A stretch of 53,028 nucleotides of DNA from Candidatus Epulonipiscium sp. GTDB taxonomy: Bacteria > Bacillota > Clostridia > Lachnospirales > Defluviitaleaceae. This document shows positions 43,376-53,028 of the stretch, piece after piece. The notes beneath the pieces are model-generated. The model worked only from the letters and a program-made list of their open reading frames with translations, ran no database searches and was not told the DNA's origin. The position numbers and the translations under genes were made by a program. Numbering within the stretch: the first letter of the stretch is position 1; every line of letters starts with the position of its first letter. The stretch is taken from the NCBI GenBank assembly GCA_012519205.1, contig JAAYQR010000002.1:1-53028 (forward strand), read 5' to 3'.

Positions 43376-44061
43376 ATGGAAAAACATGTATCAGCACTAA
43401 AAAAGATTCCTATATTTTCACGATTATCAGATAACCGACTTATGGAAATCGCTAATCTCGAAGTTAAAAAAAATATATAAAAGGCGATATTATTTTTTCA
43501 GAAGGTGAAAAAGGAGAAGCATTTTACTATATAGAATCTGGTAAAATTAAGATGTATAAGACCTCCTTTGACGGACGAGAAGTTATCTTAAATATTTTCA
43601 AAGAAGGGGCCATTTTGGCAGAAGTAACTATGTTTAACAATATGGAATATCCTGCTACAGCAGAGGTGATTGAGGATGCAGTCGTTGGCATGATATATAA
43701 TAGGGATATTGAAAAAATGGTATTAGAAAATCGAGAACTGTCCTTGCAGATAATTAAGGAGCTAAGCAGCAGACTATTCTATTCCCAGATGAATGTAAAG
43801 GAAATGGCATTAAATGATGTATACATTCGAACAATTAAGGTATTAATTAACCTAGCAGAACAACATGGGGAAAAAACCAGTAGGGGGATAGAGTTTGATA
43901 TCGGAATAACAAGACAAGATATTGCTAGTATTATAGGTACGACAAGGGAAACTGCAAGCCGTGCTATGAGTCAGCTAAAAAAGAAAAGATATATCGATGT
44001 TGATGGAAAGAACATTATTATAAGAGATATTGAAAATTTAAAAGAGGAAATACAAGACTAA
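43376..44061 (+). CDS. second Crp/Fnr family regulator, interrupted by one frameshift
   Basis: About 228 residues if intact. The start (MEKHVSALKKIPIFSRLSDN) follows AGGGAGG. The frame stops at 43478-43480 just after an A8 run (43466-43473); one more A would give EVKKKYIKGDIIFSEG and run on into the cNMP-binding barrel (FYYIESGKIKMYKTSFDGRE), dimer helix and winged helix (ITRQDIASIIGTTRETASRA). The remaining open frame begins internally at 43552. Unlike the regulator at 7252 it has no N-terminal cysteines, but its recognition helix carries the same R-E-T-x-S-R pattern. Possibly autoregulated through the box just upstream. Confidence 0.85.
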
Positions 44062-44215
44062 AGTATAATCTATGGTTTTTATGAGAAGTTTACTTAAGGC
44101 ACGGACTTAATTTTATATCAAGGGAAGATAGTACGATTTACATTGGGAACAAAATAGTATATAATAATTATTATGGTTTCAGAAGATTTCTATTAAGCCA
44201 TATGGAGTTGATAAA

Positions 44216-45850
44216 ATGAAACTTCGGGGTAATCCAAAAAACAAAACCAACTCAAAAAAGAATAGAACGGGATTTTCTGAAAAAGAATTGTATTCCAACA
44301 ATAAAATTTATTTTGGAATAGTTACCACAGGGGCAGTCTTGCTTCTGTCAACCTTAATATACATAATAAGTAAAATCCTTACATGGGAAAAAAACATACC
44401 AAGCCAAAATAAAGAATTGCTCAAAGGTATGAATAGTCTAAAAAACATATCTGCAAGATTAGTCATATTTGCAATTATACTTTTTATTATTATAACGCTT
44501 CTAATAATATCCCAAGAAAAAGATAAAAAGAAAATATTTCAACTTGCATATTATGACAATTTAACCAAGCTTCCTAATAGAAGATTTTTTGAAGACATAT
44601 TACAAAAGTTTATTGAGGAATCTGAGAAGTTTAAGCAAAAAGTAGGGTTGGTGTATATAGATTTAGATAATTTCAAAGTAGTAAATGATACCTTAAGCCA
44701 TACCGTAGGGGATGGTATTTTAAGACAAGTGGGAGATTTAATTAAAGGAACCCTAAGGCAAAGCGACATGGTATGTCGCTTTGAGGGAGATGAATTTGTG
44801 GTACTGCTTCCAGGAATCAGTGGAAGAAATGATGCCATGAATATAGTAAAAAGAATGATTAATATTCTTCAGGCACCTTTTATATCCAATGAAAAGAAGT
44901 TCTATATCACTGCTAGCATGGGTATAGCTATATATCCTGATGATGCAGAAGATATAGATACTATTCTTCAATATTCCAATATGGCCATGAATAGGGCAAA
45001 AGAAAATGGAAAAAATACATACTCACTATTTGAGTCCCATATGAATATAAAGCTGTTAGAAAAATATGAGTTAGAAGAAGACTTAAGACAGGCAATCAAA
45101 AAACAAGAATTGATTCTTTATTATCAGCCTCAAATAGATATAAAAACTGGTAAGATGGTAGGAGTGGAAGCATTAATACGATGGAATCATCCTACTAAAG
45201 GGTTGATTCCACCCATGAAGTTTATACCTTTAGCTGAGGAAACGGGACTCATTATCCCAATAGGGGAATGGGTGCTTCGTACAGCTTGTAGCCAAAGTTC
45301 AAAATGGACTAAAAAGGGTTTTGAAAATCTTCGAATTTCCGTGAATTTATCTGCTAAACAGTTTCAACAACCAGACTTGGTCGAAATGATAGTAGGTATA
45401 TTAAAAGAAACCAATATGAGACCTGAACTTTTAGATTTAGAAATAACAGAAAGTGTGGCAATGATGGATCTTGATTTAACAAAACGAGTCCTTCAGCATT
45501 TAAGGAGCAAGAAAATAAATATTTCCTTGGATGACTTTGGTACAGGGTATTCCTCCTTAAATTATCTGAAACAACTTCCTATAAATACAGTGAAAATAGA
45601 TAAAACCTTTGTTGATAATATCACCGATGATGTGAGCCAACAAACAATCGCTAAGGCTGTAATCGATTTATCACATAATATGGATCTTTATGTTACGGCA
45701 GAGGGAGTAGAAACATGGGAGCAATTCACCTTTTTAAAGTTCCAAAAATGTGATAAGGTCCAAGGATATTTATTTAGTACACCTCTTCCTTTAGATGAAA
45801 TTGAAAAAATCATCTCCCAGGATAAAGGATTTATAGAAAAAAGCAATTAA
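44216..45850 (+). CDS. membrane GGDEF-EAL c-di-GMP turnover protein
   Basis: 544 residues: two N-terminal membrane helices (about 34-58 and 82-102) with only a short extracytoplasmic loop, then GGDEF (about 115-275) and EAL (about 285-540) domains. The EAL domain looks active (GVEALIRW, NLSAKQFQ, EITESVAM, DDFGTGYSSL, EGVETWEQ). The cyclase motif is EGDEF (CRFEGDEFVVLL), with Glu at the first glycine, so synthase activity is doubtful and the protein is probably a phosphodiesterase. GGAG before the ATG fits the start. Single gene, the most complete c-di-GMP enzyme in the window. Confidence 0.9.
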   Translation: MKLRGNPKNKTNSKKNRTGFSEKELYSNNKIYFGIVTTGAVLLLSTLIYIISKILTWEKNIPSQNKELLKGMNSLKNISARLVIFAIILFIIITLLIISQEKDKKKIFQLAYYDNLTKLPNRRFFEDILQKFIEESEKFKQKVGLVYIDLDNFKVVNDTLSHTVGDGILRQVGDLIKGTLRQSDMVCRFEGDEFVVLLPGISGRNDAMNIVKRMINILQAPFISNEKKFYITASMGIAIYPDDAEDIDTILQYSNMAMNRAKENGKNTYSLFESHMNIKLLEKYELEEDLRQAIKKQELILYYQPQIDIKTGKMVGVEALIRWNHPTKGLIPPMKFIPLAEETGLIIPIGEWVLRTACSQSSKWTKKGFENLRISVNLSAKQFQQPDLVEMIVGILKETNMRPELLDLEITESVAMMDLDLTKRVLQHLRSKKINISLDDFGTGYSSLNYLKQLPINTVKIDKTFVDNITDDVSQQTIAKAVIDLSHNMDLYVTAEGVETWEQFTFLKFQKCDKVQGYLFSTPLPLDEIEKIISQDKGFIEKSN

Positions 45851-45865
45851 TTATTAAAAAAGTTA

Positions 45866-45894
45866 TTGACTTTATTATTGAATCTTGCTACAAT
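45866..45894 (+). promoter_or_regulatory. promoter of the ilv-leu operon leader
   Basis: TTGACT (-35) and TACAAT (-10) separated by 17 bases; transcription should start near 45901, some 320 bases before ilvB. Confidence 0.8.
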
Positions 45895-45900
45895 ACATAC

Positions 45901-46177
45901 AAATTAATTTTCTGACAAATGCAATGAAGGAGCCTGGTATTTTGCAAAACATAGGTTACAGAGAATCGGTGGTTGGTGCGAACCGATCCTATAGCAGGAT
46001 ATAAATCTCTCCAGAGCAGTTTCTTCGAACCTTGATTGGTGTAGAAGACAAACGGAAAGCCCCGTTATAGGCAAAGGTTTGTTAGAACCTAGTAAGTGAA
46101 CTTTATTATTTAATAAGGTTAATAAGGGTGGTAACGCGTGGAGTATATCCTCGTCCCTGCTAAGCAGGGATGGGGTT
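45901..46177 (+). ncRNA. T-box riboswitch of the ilv-leu operon, probably Ile-specific
   Basis: Stem I includes AGAGAATCGGTGG and GGTGCGAACCGAT. Aligning AAATCTCTCCAGAG with the specifier region of the leuA leader (codon, six bases, GAG) gives ATC (46005-46007), an isoleucine codon; an overlapping CTC (Leu) is two bases further. The T-box is AGGGTGGTAACGCG (46125-46138). The terminator pairs CGTCCCTGC with GCAGGGATG, then a T run (to 46177). Ile control agrees with cimA lying in the operon. Confidence 0.9.
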
Positions 46178-46223
46178 TTTTTATACTTTTTTACTAAGTT
46201 TATAAAATAAAAGGAGGGATTAG

Positions 46224-47834
46224 ATGAAAGCTGCAGCAGCCATTATTGAATGTCTAAAACGAGAAGGTGTAAAAACAGTCTTTGGTTATCCTGGGGCCGC
46301 CATTATGCCGGTTTATGAAGCACTAAGAAAATCTGACATAAAGCATATCCTAGTTCGTCAGGAACAATCTGCTGCCCATAGTGCCAGTGGGTACGCCCGT
46401 GCATCTTTGGATGTTGGGGTTTGTATTGTTACCTCAGGACCGGGAGCTACTAATTTAATTACCGGTATTGCAACCGCATATATGGATTCCATCCCTCTTG
46501 TTGCGATTACGGGCCAAGTAAAGACCTCTTTAATTGGTAGGGATGTTTTTCAAGAGGTCGATATAACAGGGGCTACGGAACCCTTTATAAAACATAGTTA
46601 TCTCATAAAAAACGCAGAAGATATTCCGAGGGTTATGAAAGAGGCATTCCATATTGCCAAAACAGGAAGGCCTGGGCCGGTGCTAGTTGATATTCCATCG
46701 GATATACAGATAGAAGATATTCAATTTTCCTATGATAACGAAGTAAATATTAGGGGGTATAAACCCACATATATGGGGCATATCGGTCAGATTAAAAGGG
46801 CTCTAAGGAGGCTTAAGGCAAGTAAAAAACCGATTATATGTGTTGGCGGTGGGGTTGTTGCTGCAAAAGCAGAAAAAGAACTGCTTTCCTTTGCAGAGAA
46901 GGCAAGGATTCCCGTAGTATCTACGATGATGGGAATAGGGGGCATCAGCCATAAATCCCCCTACTACATTGGGATGATTGGTTCTCATGGAAAAAACTAT
47001 GCGAACAGAGCTATGGCTCAGGCAGATGTAGCCATGTTCATAGGGGCAAGGATTGCTGATAGGGCTACCGGAGGCAGTAAGTTATTTGCAAAAAATGCTG
47101 ATATCATCCATATTGATATTGATCCGGCAGAAATAGGAAAAAATCTAGGAACCCTAATCCCGGTTGTGGGAGATGCTAAAAATGCCTTAGAAAAATTCTT
47201 GGAAATGGCTGAACCTCTAGATACAGGTGAATGGGTAAAACAATTAACCGAGGCAAAGCTCAATTATAAAAAGAAAAAAAAACCCACGGAATATATAAAT
47301 CCCAAATATGCAATCGAACTTCTTTCGAAGACTTTAGAAAATGATGCTATTTTAGTTTCAGATGTTGGACAGAACCAATTATGGTCCATGCTAAACTTTG
47401 AAATATTCGGGAATAGAAAACATTTTACATCAGGGGGATTTGGAACCATGGGATATAGTCTTCCTGCTGCAATCGGGGCGGCTATAGCATCACCCAAGTG
47501 TCAGGTTATTGCAACCATGGGTGATGGGGGCTTTCAGATGAGTTTATTTGAACTAGCAACTATAAGACAAAATGATGTAAAAGTGATTATTGTATTATTT
47601 AACAATCAGGGACTAGGCATGGTAAGAGAAATGCAGTATAAATCCTATAATGCAGAATATGCAGTAGATTTAAACAAAAACCCCGATTTTATTAAGTTAG
47701 CAGAAGCTTATGGCATCAGGGGTAAAAGAGTTTTGAGAGATTCAGAGTTAGAAGAGGCATTTGAAGAAGCCATCAATTCTAAAGATTCTTTCTTGATTGA
47801 ATGTGTTGTTGATTCTAAAGAAAGTACTCTTTAA
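46224..47834 (+). CDS. ilvB: acetolactate synthase large subunit
   Basis: Thiamine-diphosphate enzyme (536 residues) making acetolactate and acetohydroxybutyrate, the first common step to valine/leucine and isoleucine. N-terminal FGYPGAAIMPVYEAL (usual active-site Glu region RQEQSAAHSASGYAR), QEVDITGATEPFIKHSY, central FAD-binding domain, and the ThDP motif GDGGFQMSLFELAT..NNQGLGMVRE. AAAGGAGGGATTAG precedes the ATG. First gene of ilvB-ilvN-ilvC-cimA-leuC-leuD, under the T-box. Confidence 0.96.
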   Translation: MKAAAAIIECLKREGVKTVFGYPGAAIMPVYEALRKSDIKHILVRQEQSAAHSASGYARASLDVGVCIVTSGPGATNLITGIATAYMDSIPLVAITGQVKTSLIGRDVFQEVDITGATEPFIKHSYLIKNAEDIPRVMKEAFHIAKTGRPGPVLVDIPSDIQIEDIQFSYDNEVNIRGYKPTYMGHIGQIKRALRRLKASKKPIICVGGGVVAAKAEKELLSFAEKARIPVVSTMMGIGGISHKSPYYIGMIGSHGKNYANRAMAQADVAMFIGARIADRATGGSKLFAKNADIIHIDIDPAEIGKNLGTLIPVVGDAKNALEKFLEMAEPLDTGEWVKQLTEAKLNYKKKKKPTEYINPKYAIELLSKTLENDAILVSDVGQNQLWSMLNFEIFGNRKHFTSGGFGTMGYSLPAAIGAAIASPKCQVIATMGDGGFQMSLFELATIRQNDVKVIIVLFNNQGLGMVREMQYKSYNAEYAVDLNKNPDFIKLAEAYGIRGKRVLRDSELEEAFEEAINSKDSFLIECVVDSKESTL

Positions 47835-47857
47835 AATATACGAGTAAGGAGGATTTT

Positions 47858-48373
47858 ATGAAAAGACATATATTATCTGTTTTGGTGGAGAACCATTCAG
47901 GGGTATTAAGCCGAGTATCAGGTTTGTTTAGTCGGCGGGGTTATAATATAGATAGTCTTTCAGTAGGAGTAACTGAAGATCCCAATATATCCCGCATGAC
48001 TATTGTTGCAAGGGGAGATGAATACATATTAGAGCAGATTAAAAAACAACTTAATAAGCTCATAGATGTCATAAAGGTCATCGAGCTTAAGTCTGATATA
48101 TCTGTATACAGAGAGTTGATTCTCCTAAAAGTAGCTGCAACTACAAAGCAGCGAGCAGAAATTATCGAAATTGTGAATGTCTTTAGAGGGCGAGTAGTAG
48201 ATGTCGCTAGTGAATCCCTAATGATTGAGATGACTGGGGATGAAGAAAAACTATCAGCATTAGTCAGCATGATGGAACCTTATGGAATTAAGGAAATGAT
48301 CCGCACCGGGCTCACCGCCTTGGAGCGAGGAAATAAAGAAATAAAACAACATAATAAATATGAGGAGGAGTAA
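47858..48373 (+). CDS. ilvN: acetolactate synthase small (regulatory) subunit
   Basis: 171 residues: N-terminal ACT domain (about 3-75; HILSVLVENHSGVLSRVSGL, FSRRGYNIDSL) and a C-terminal domain (ELILLKVAATTKQRAEI, DVASESLMIEMTGDEEKL). It binds valine or other branched-chain products and activates the catalytic subunit. Also called ilvH in some species. AAGGAGGATTTT precedes the ATG, 23 bases after ilvB. Confidence 0.95.
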   Translation: MKRHILSVLVENHSGVLSRVSGLFSRRGYNIDSLSVGVTEDPNISRMTIVARGDEYILEQIKKQLNKLIDVIKVIELKSDISVYRELILLKVAATTKQRAEIIEIVNVFRGRVVDVASESLMIEMTGDEEKLSALVSMMEPYGIKEMIRTGLTALERGNKEIKQHNKYEEE

Positions 48374-49372
<999 letters not shown>

Positions 49373-49407
49373 TCTTGTATCCTCCAAAGTCACATAAGGG
49401 GTGGGAT

Positions 49408-51006
49408 ATGCAGGTAATGAATAAAATAGAGATTTTTGACTCTACTCTAAGGGATGGGGCACAGGCAGAGGGGATTTCCTTTTCTGTAGAAGATAAGCTA
49501 AAGATTGTAAAATCTCTTGACAAACTAGGGGTTGCCTATATAGAAGCTGGCAACCCCGGCTCAAATCCCAAGGATTTAGAATTCTTTGAAAAGGTAAAAA
49601 GTCTAGATTTAAAAAACTCTAAATTAACGGCTTTCGGCAGTACAAGGCGAAGGGATATTGATGTTAGCGAAGATGATAATGTAAAGTCCCTTTTAGGTGC
49701 TAATACTCCAGTGGTCGCAATCTTCGGTAAGTGCTGGGATTTTCATGTGACGGATATTATTAAGACTTCCTTAGAAGAAAACCTTGAGATGATAAAGGAC
49801 ACTTTACGATTTTTTAAGGAAAAAGGGAAAGAAGTAATATTCGATGCGGAACATTTTTTTGATGGATATAAATCCAATCCTGAGTATGCCATGGCGGCTC
49901 TTTTGGCAGCAGTCGAGGGAGGAGCAGACCGTTTAGTTCTCTGTGAAACTAATGGTGGAGCATTTCCTAATGAGGTATATGAAATCACTAAAAAGGTAGT
50001 ATCCTCTTTTGATGTTCCTGTTGGAATTCACCCCCATAATGATGGGGGTATGGCAGTAGCTAATGCTGTTATGGCTGTAGAGGCAGGTGCTTTTCATGTT
50101 CAAGGTACTCTCATAGGTTTTGGTGAACGTTGTGGTAATGTGAACTTATCGACAGTTATAGGAAATCTTCAGTTAAAGAAAAACCTTAACTGCATCGCAG
50201 AAGAAAATTTACGAAATCTTACTAAAACTGCAAGAAAGATAGCAGAAATTGCTAACATCACTTTAAGTGATGGAATGCCATATGTAGGCAAAAGTGCCTT
50301 TGCCCATAAGGGTGGCATGCATATTGATGGGGTTGCCAAAGCTACTCACTCTTTTGAACATATGAATCCTGAATTAGTAGGAAACGAAAGAAGATTCCTT
50401 ATGTCAGAAGTGGCGGGAAGAAGTACTATCTTATCAAAAATACAAAAAGTAAACTCAGATATTACAAAGGATTCCCCAGAAACGAAGGACATTATCGATA
50501 GATTAAAGGCCCTAGAACATATAGGATATCAATTTGAAGGAGCTGAAAGTTCCTTTGAACTTATTATCCGTAAGCAGTTAGGAAAGTATAGACCATTTTT
50601 TGAGCTAGAAAATTTTAAAATAATAGGTGAGCATCCTTCAGGGGAAGGGCGGGTTAGTTCCTCTGCTATGATAAAAGTAAAGGTAGATAATGAAGTTGAA
50701 ATTACAGCAGCAGAAGGGGACGGTCCGGTAAACGCTCTAGATAAGGCCCTAAGAAAAGCCCTAGAAATATTCTATCCAGAACTTAAAAATGTGCATCTTA
50801 CGGATTATAAGGTTAGAGTATTGGATACTAAGACTGCTACAGCGGCAAAAGTTAGGGTACTCATCGAATCCACTGATGGGGAAGATATTTGGACCACAGT
50901 TGGGGTTTCTACTGATATTATTGAGGCCAGTTGGGTTGCTTTAGTAGATTCCATCGAATATAAATTAATCAAAGATATAGAAAAAAAGTTTAAAGCATAT
51001 TTGTGA
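49408..51006 (+). CDS. cimA: (R)-citramalate synthase
   Basis: Condenses pyruvate and acetyl-CoA to citramalate, opening the threonine-independent route to 2-oxobutyrate and isoleucine. 532 residues: HMGL barrel (FDSTLRDGAQAEGISFSVED, HPHNDGGMAVANAV, GFGERCGNVNL) and C-terminal regulatory dimer domain (about 400-532). DSTLRDGAQAEGISFS and ETNGG are typical of CimA rather than LeuA. The frame opens at TTG 49375; AAGGGG at 49396-49401 favours ATG 49408 (ATG 49417 possible). The only route to isoleucine precursors visible here; no ilvA is present. Confidence 0.93.
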   Translation: MQVMNKIEIFDSTLRDGAQAEGISFSVEDKLKIVKSLDKLGVAYIEAGNPGSNPKDLEFFEKVKSLDLKNSKLTAFGSTRRRDIDVSEDDNVKSLLGANTPVVAIFGKCWDFHVTDIIKTSLEENLEMIKDTLRFFKEKGKEVIFDAEHFFDGYKSNPEYAMAALLAAVEGGADRLVLCETNGGAFPNEVYEITKKVVSSFDVPVGIHPHNDGGMAVANAVMAVEAGAFHVQGTLIGFGERCGNVNLSTVIGNLQLKKNLNCIAEENLRNLTKTARKIAEIANITLSDGMPYVGKSAFAHKGGMHIDGVAKATHSFEHMNPELVGNERRFLMSEVAGRSTILSKIQKVNSDITKDSPETKDIIDRLKALEHIGYQFEGAESSFELIIRKQLGKYRPFFELENFKIIGEHPSGEGRVSSSAMIKVKVDNEVEITAAEGDGPVNALDKALRKALEIFYPELKNVHLTDYKVRVLDTKTATAAKVRVLIESTDGEDIWTTVGVSTDIIEASWVALVDSIEYKLIKDIEKKFKAYL

Positions 51007-51021
51007 CAAGGAGATGAAACT

Positions 51022-52284
51022 ATGGGAATGACGATGACACAAAAAATATTGGCAGCCCATGCAGGACTTGAAAGCGTTGTGGCGGGGCAATTAATTGAAG
51101 CTAATCTGGATTTGGTACTGGGAAACGATGTAACAACTCCAGTTGCGGTAAAAGAATTTGCTAAAATAGGAACAGATAAGGTATTTGATAAGAAGAAAGT
51201 GGCAATTGTACCAGACCACTTTACACCAAATAAGGATATAAAGGCAGCAGAACAGTGCAAATTTATCCGTGAATTTGCTCACGATAAAGAGGTTGAGAAC
51301 TATTTTGAAGTAGGAGAAATGGGAATAGAACATGCATTAATTCCTGAAAAAGGCTTAGTTGTACCTGGGGATGTGGTGATAGGAGCGGACTCTCATACAT
51401 GCACTTATGGAGCCCTTGGAGCATTTTCAACAGGTATAGGAAGTACCGATATGGCAGCAGGAATGGCAACAGGTAAAGCATGGTTTAAGGTACCTTCTGC
51501 TATCCAATTTGTTCTAAAAGGGAAATTACAAAAATGGGCAAGTGGTAAAGATGTTATATTACACATCATAGGCATGATAGGCGTAGATGGAGCATTATAT
51601 AAATCTATGGAATTTATAGGGGAAGGGGTAAACAGTCTTTCTATGGATGCTCGATTCACCATGGCAAATATGGCTATAGAAGCAGGGGCTAAAAATGGCA
51701 TCTTCCCTGTAGATGAAAAGACCCTAGCATATGTAAAAGAACATTCTACAAAAGAATATAAAGTTTTCGAAGCTGATGCCGATGCTAAGTACGATAAAGT
51801 GTATGAAATAGATTTAAACACAATTCGCCCAACCGTAGCATTTCCACACCTTCCAGAAAACACCCGTACTATTGATGAGGTAGGGGATATTAAGGTAGAC
51901 CAAGTAGTTATCGGCTCTTGTACCAATGGAAGGATGGAAGACCTTAGGGTTGCAGCTGGAATCTTAAGAGGAAAAAAGGTTGCAAAGGGAGTTCGGGTAA
52001 TTGTTTTCCCGGGAACGCAGAAAATCTATCTACAGGCACTAAAAGAGGGATTAATTACTGATATAGTAGAAGCAGGAGCAGTATTTAGCACCCCTACTTG
52101 CGGACCTTGTCTGGGAGGACATATGGGAATACTTGCTAAAGGGGAAAGAGCTATAGCAACAACTAATCGAAATTTCGTAGGTCGCATGGGACATCCTGAA
52201 TCGGAAGTATATCTTGCAAGTCCTGCGGTAGCAGCGGCATCAGCTCTGACAGGAAAAATTACAAATCCGGAAGATATTGCGTAA
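51022..52284 (+). CDS. leuC: 3-isopropylmalate/citramalate dehydratase large subunit
   Basis: Aconitase-family Fe-S subunit, 420 residues, isomerising 2- to 3-isopropylmalate and also citramalate to methylmalate. Cluster ligands lie in [11 protein letters not shown] and [13 protein letters not shown]; the substrate region includes [23 protein letters not shown]. The 420-residue form is the archaeal/clostridial HacA-like type. AAGGAGATGAAACT precedes the ATG, 15 bases after cimA. Serves both leucine (with leuA) and isoleucine (with cimA). Confidence 0.95.
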   Translation: MGMTMTQKILAAHAGLESVVAGQLIEANLDLVLGNDVTTPVAVKEFAKIGTDKVFDKKKVAIVPDHFTPNKDIKAAEQCKFIREFAHDKEVENYFEVGEMGIEHALIPEKGLVVPGDVVIGADSHTCTYGALGAFSTGIGSTDMAAGMATGKAWFKVPSAIQFVLKGKLQKWASGKDVILHIIGMIGVDGALYKSMEFIGEGVNSLSMDARFTMANMAIEAGAKNGIFPVDEKTLAYVKEHSTKEYKVFEADADAKYDKVYEIDLNTIRPTVAFPHLPENTRTIDEVGDIKVDQVVIGSCTNGRMEDLRVAAGILRGKKVAKGVRVIVFPGTQKIYLQALKEGLITDIVEAGAVFSTPTCGPCLGGHMGILAKGERAIATTNRNFVGRMGHPESEVYLASPAVAAASALTGKITNPEDIA

Positions 52285-52298
52285 AGGAGGACATGAGC

Positions 52299-52781
52299 AT
52301 GAAAACACAAGGAAGAGTATTCAAATATGGAGACAATGTAGATACAGATGTAATAATTCCAGCTCGGTATTTAAACACATCTGATCCACAGGAACTAGCT
52401 AAACATTGTATGGAAGATATAGATATTGACTTCCCTAAGAATGTTAATAAAGGGGATATCATAGTAGCAAACAAAAACTTTGGTTGTGGTTCTTCAAGGG
52501 AACATGCACCCATTGCTATAAAAGCATCAGGAATTTCCTGCGTTATAGCAAGTACTTTTGCAAGGATATTTTATCGTAATGCAATAAATATCGGCCTTCC
52601 GATATTGGAATGCGAAGAAGCTGTAAAGGGAATCGATGCAGGGGATGAGGTAGAAATAGATTTTGGAACAGGAACAATCACAAACAAGACAAAAAATGAA
52701 ACCTATAAGGCTCAACCATTCCCAGAATTTATGCAAAAGATTATCGCAGCAGATGGTCTTATAAAATATATCCAAGTATAG
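52299..52781 (+). CDS. leuD: 3-isopropylmalate/citramalate dehydratase small subunit
   Basis: 160-residue swivelling-domain partner of Leu[37 protein letters not shown] and [15 protein letters not shown]. An ATG at 52293 is in frame but only two bases after GGAGG; ATG 52299 has normal spacing. Last gene of the operon in the window: leuB and ilvD, needed to finish the pathways, are not found, and a repeat plus an IS end follow. Confidence 0.95.
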   Translation: MKTQGRVFKYGDNVDTDVIIPARYLNTSDPQELAKHCMEDIDIDFPKNVNKGDIIVANKNFGCGSSREHAPIAIKASGISCVIASTFARIFYRNAINIGLPILECEEAVKGIDAGDEVEIDFGTGTITNKTKNETYKAQPFPEFMQKIIAADGLIKYIQV

Positions 52782-52801
52782 GTGAATATCTTCAAACTTA
52801 T

Positions 52802-52861
52802 TTGTCATTTTGGAAGTAGCGAAGGATTTCCAACCAGTATTCTACGCTGCCCCAAAATGAT
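52802..52861. repeat. dispersed inverted-repeat element, degenerate copy
   Basis: TGTCATTTTGGAAGTAGCGA..GGATTT is mirrored by TTCTACGCTGCCCCAAAATG; TCATTTTGG / CCAAAATGA pair perfectly and GTAGCG / CGCTGC nearly so. The core (TGTCAT..GTAGCGAAGGAT) matches copies 1 and 2. It may also act as the hairpin ending the operon. Confidence 0.6.
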
Positions 52862-52905
52862 AGATTTTCAGATTACGAACAATGTGTTTTATTTTGAAAC
52901 TAAGG

Positions 52906-53028
52906 CTCTGTTAACTTAGTATGAAAGAAATGAGATCTGAAAGGCCTCTGGTAGGTTTAAAAAAGGAAAAAAACCTACAAATGGAAACGACTATGTGTAA
53001 GATAACACGAAAAAAAGATACGTGCAAG
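52906..53028 (+). mobile_element. right-edge insertion-sequence end
   Basis: CTGTTAACTTAGTATGAAAG then AAATGAGATCTGAAAGGCCTCTGGTA closely parallels the minus-strand sequence at 1-123. The element continues past the window. It lies about 125 bases after leuD and may have separated leuD from further operon genes. Confidence 0.6.
52981..53028 (+). CDS. 5' end of a probable transposase or IS ORF (partial)
   Basis: An ORF opens with METTMCKITRKKDTCK and runs off the window; AAAAGGA lies about 13 bases upstream. It sits just inside the IS end shared with the left edge, but its first residues differ from the left-edge ORF (MTIIPKNV), so the two copies are diverged or belong to related elements. Product not confirmed. 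Confidence 0.3.
   Translation, partial: METTMCKITRKKDTCK

Overview
The window looks like chromosomal DNA of a low-GC, anaerobic Clostridia member. The lineage is inferred from AT-rich sequence, strong AGGAGG-type ribosome sites, T-box leaders, PPi-dependent phosphofructokinase, GapN, hybrid cluster protein, flavodiiron protein, DegV, DUF624 and bactofilin/M23 genes. An Alkaliphilus/Natronincola-like relative is my guess, not proven. No rRNA, tRNA, CRISPR array or prophage block is visible. Both edges carry the same, slightly diverged, insertion-sequence end pointing outwards, so the window may be a contig or segment bounded by copies of one IS family.

Layout. 0-7 kb: DUF2721 membrane protein, glyA, an acyl-CoA thioesterase, a LUD-domain protein, a Ca-type P-ATPase broken by one frameshift, and a thioredoxin-reductase-like flavoprotein without a recognisable NADPH motif. 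7-10.4 kb: an FNR-like regulator with four N-terminal cysteines, then the di-iron repair protein RIC, a DUF1858 protein and a DUF438 hemerythrin/PAS protein. 10.5-15.1 kb: a decayed hybrid kinase, a membrane protein, a 2-hydroxyacid dehydrogenase, and a two-gene exopolysaccharide-type module (GT2 synthase plus a membrane protein with a degenerate GGDEF domain). 15-19.3 kb: DegV, a DtxR/MntR-type regulator, and feoA with feoB split into two overlapping genes. 19.3-25 kb: a PAS-GGDEF gene whose EAL half is wrecked, leuA behind a leucine T-box, a GH3 lipoprotein and a small four-helix membrane protein. 25-38.6 kb: flavodiiron protein, topB, DUF624, a C39-like protease, pfp, hcp, bactofilin and M23 peptidase (frameshifted twice), a ZIP transporter, gapN and an AraC regulator. 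38.8-45.9 kb: a heterodimeric ABC exporter, DUF1858 plus an unknown CxH protein divergent from a frameshifted Crp/Fnr regulator, and a GGDEF-EAL protein. 45.9-52.8 kb: ilvB-ilvN-ilvC-cimA-leuC-leuD behind a T-box whose specifier reads best as ATC (Ile).

Main result. Five intergenic regions carry the same palindrome, TGA-N6-TCA (usually followed by CA). Each is followed by a -10 hexamer whose first base lies 28.5 or 29.5 bases from the palindrome centre. This is the geometry of class II Crp/Fnr-activated promoters. The downstream genes are ric(-DUF1858-DUF438), the flavodiiron protein, hcp, gapN and the second Crp/Fnr gene; the last palindrome also fits a mirror-image promoter for the DUF1858/unknown-protein pair. 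Together they read as a scattered nitrosative/oxidative-stress regulon with two candidate regulators inside the window, and the unknown CxH protein as a candidate new member.

Decay and sequence quality. Three genes (Ca-ATPase, M23 peptidase twice, second Crp/Fnr gene) are interrupted by single-base indels in A, T or C runs, which suggests homopolymer sequencing error at least as much as real pseudogenes. The hybrid kinase and the EAL domain have lost whole domains and are genuinely decayed.
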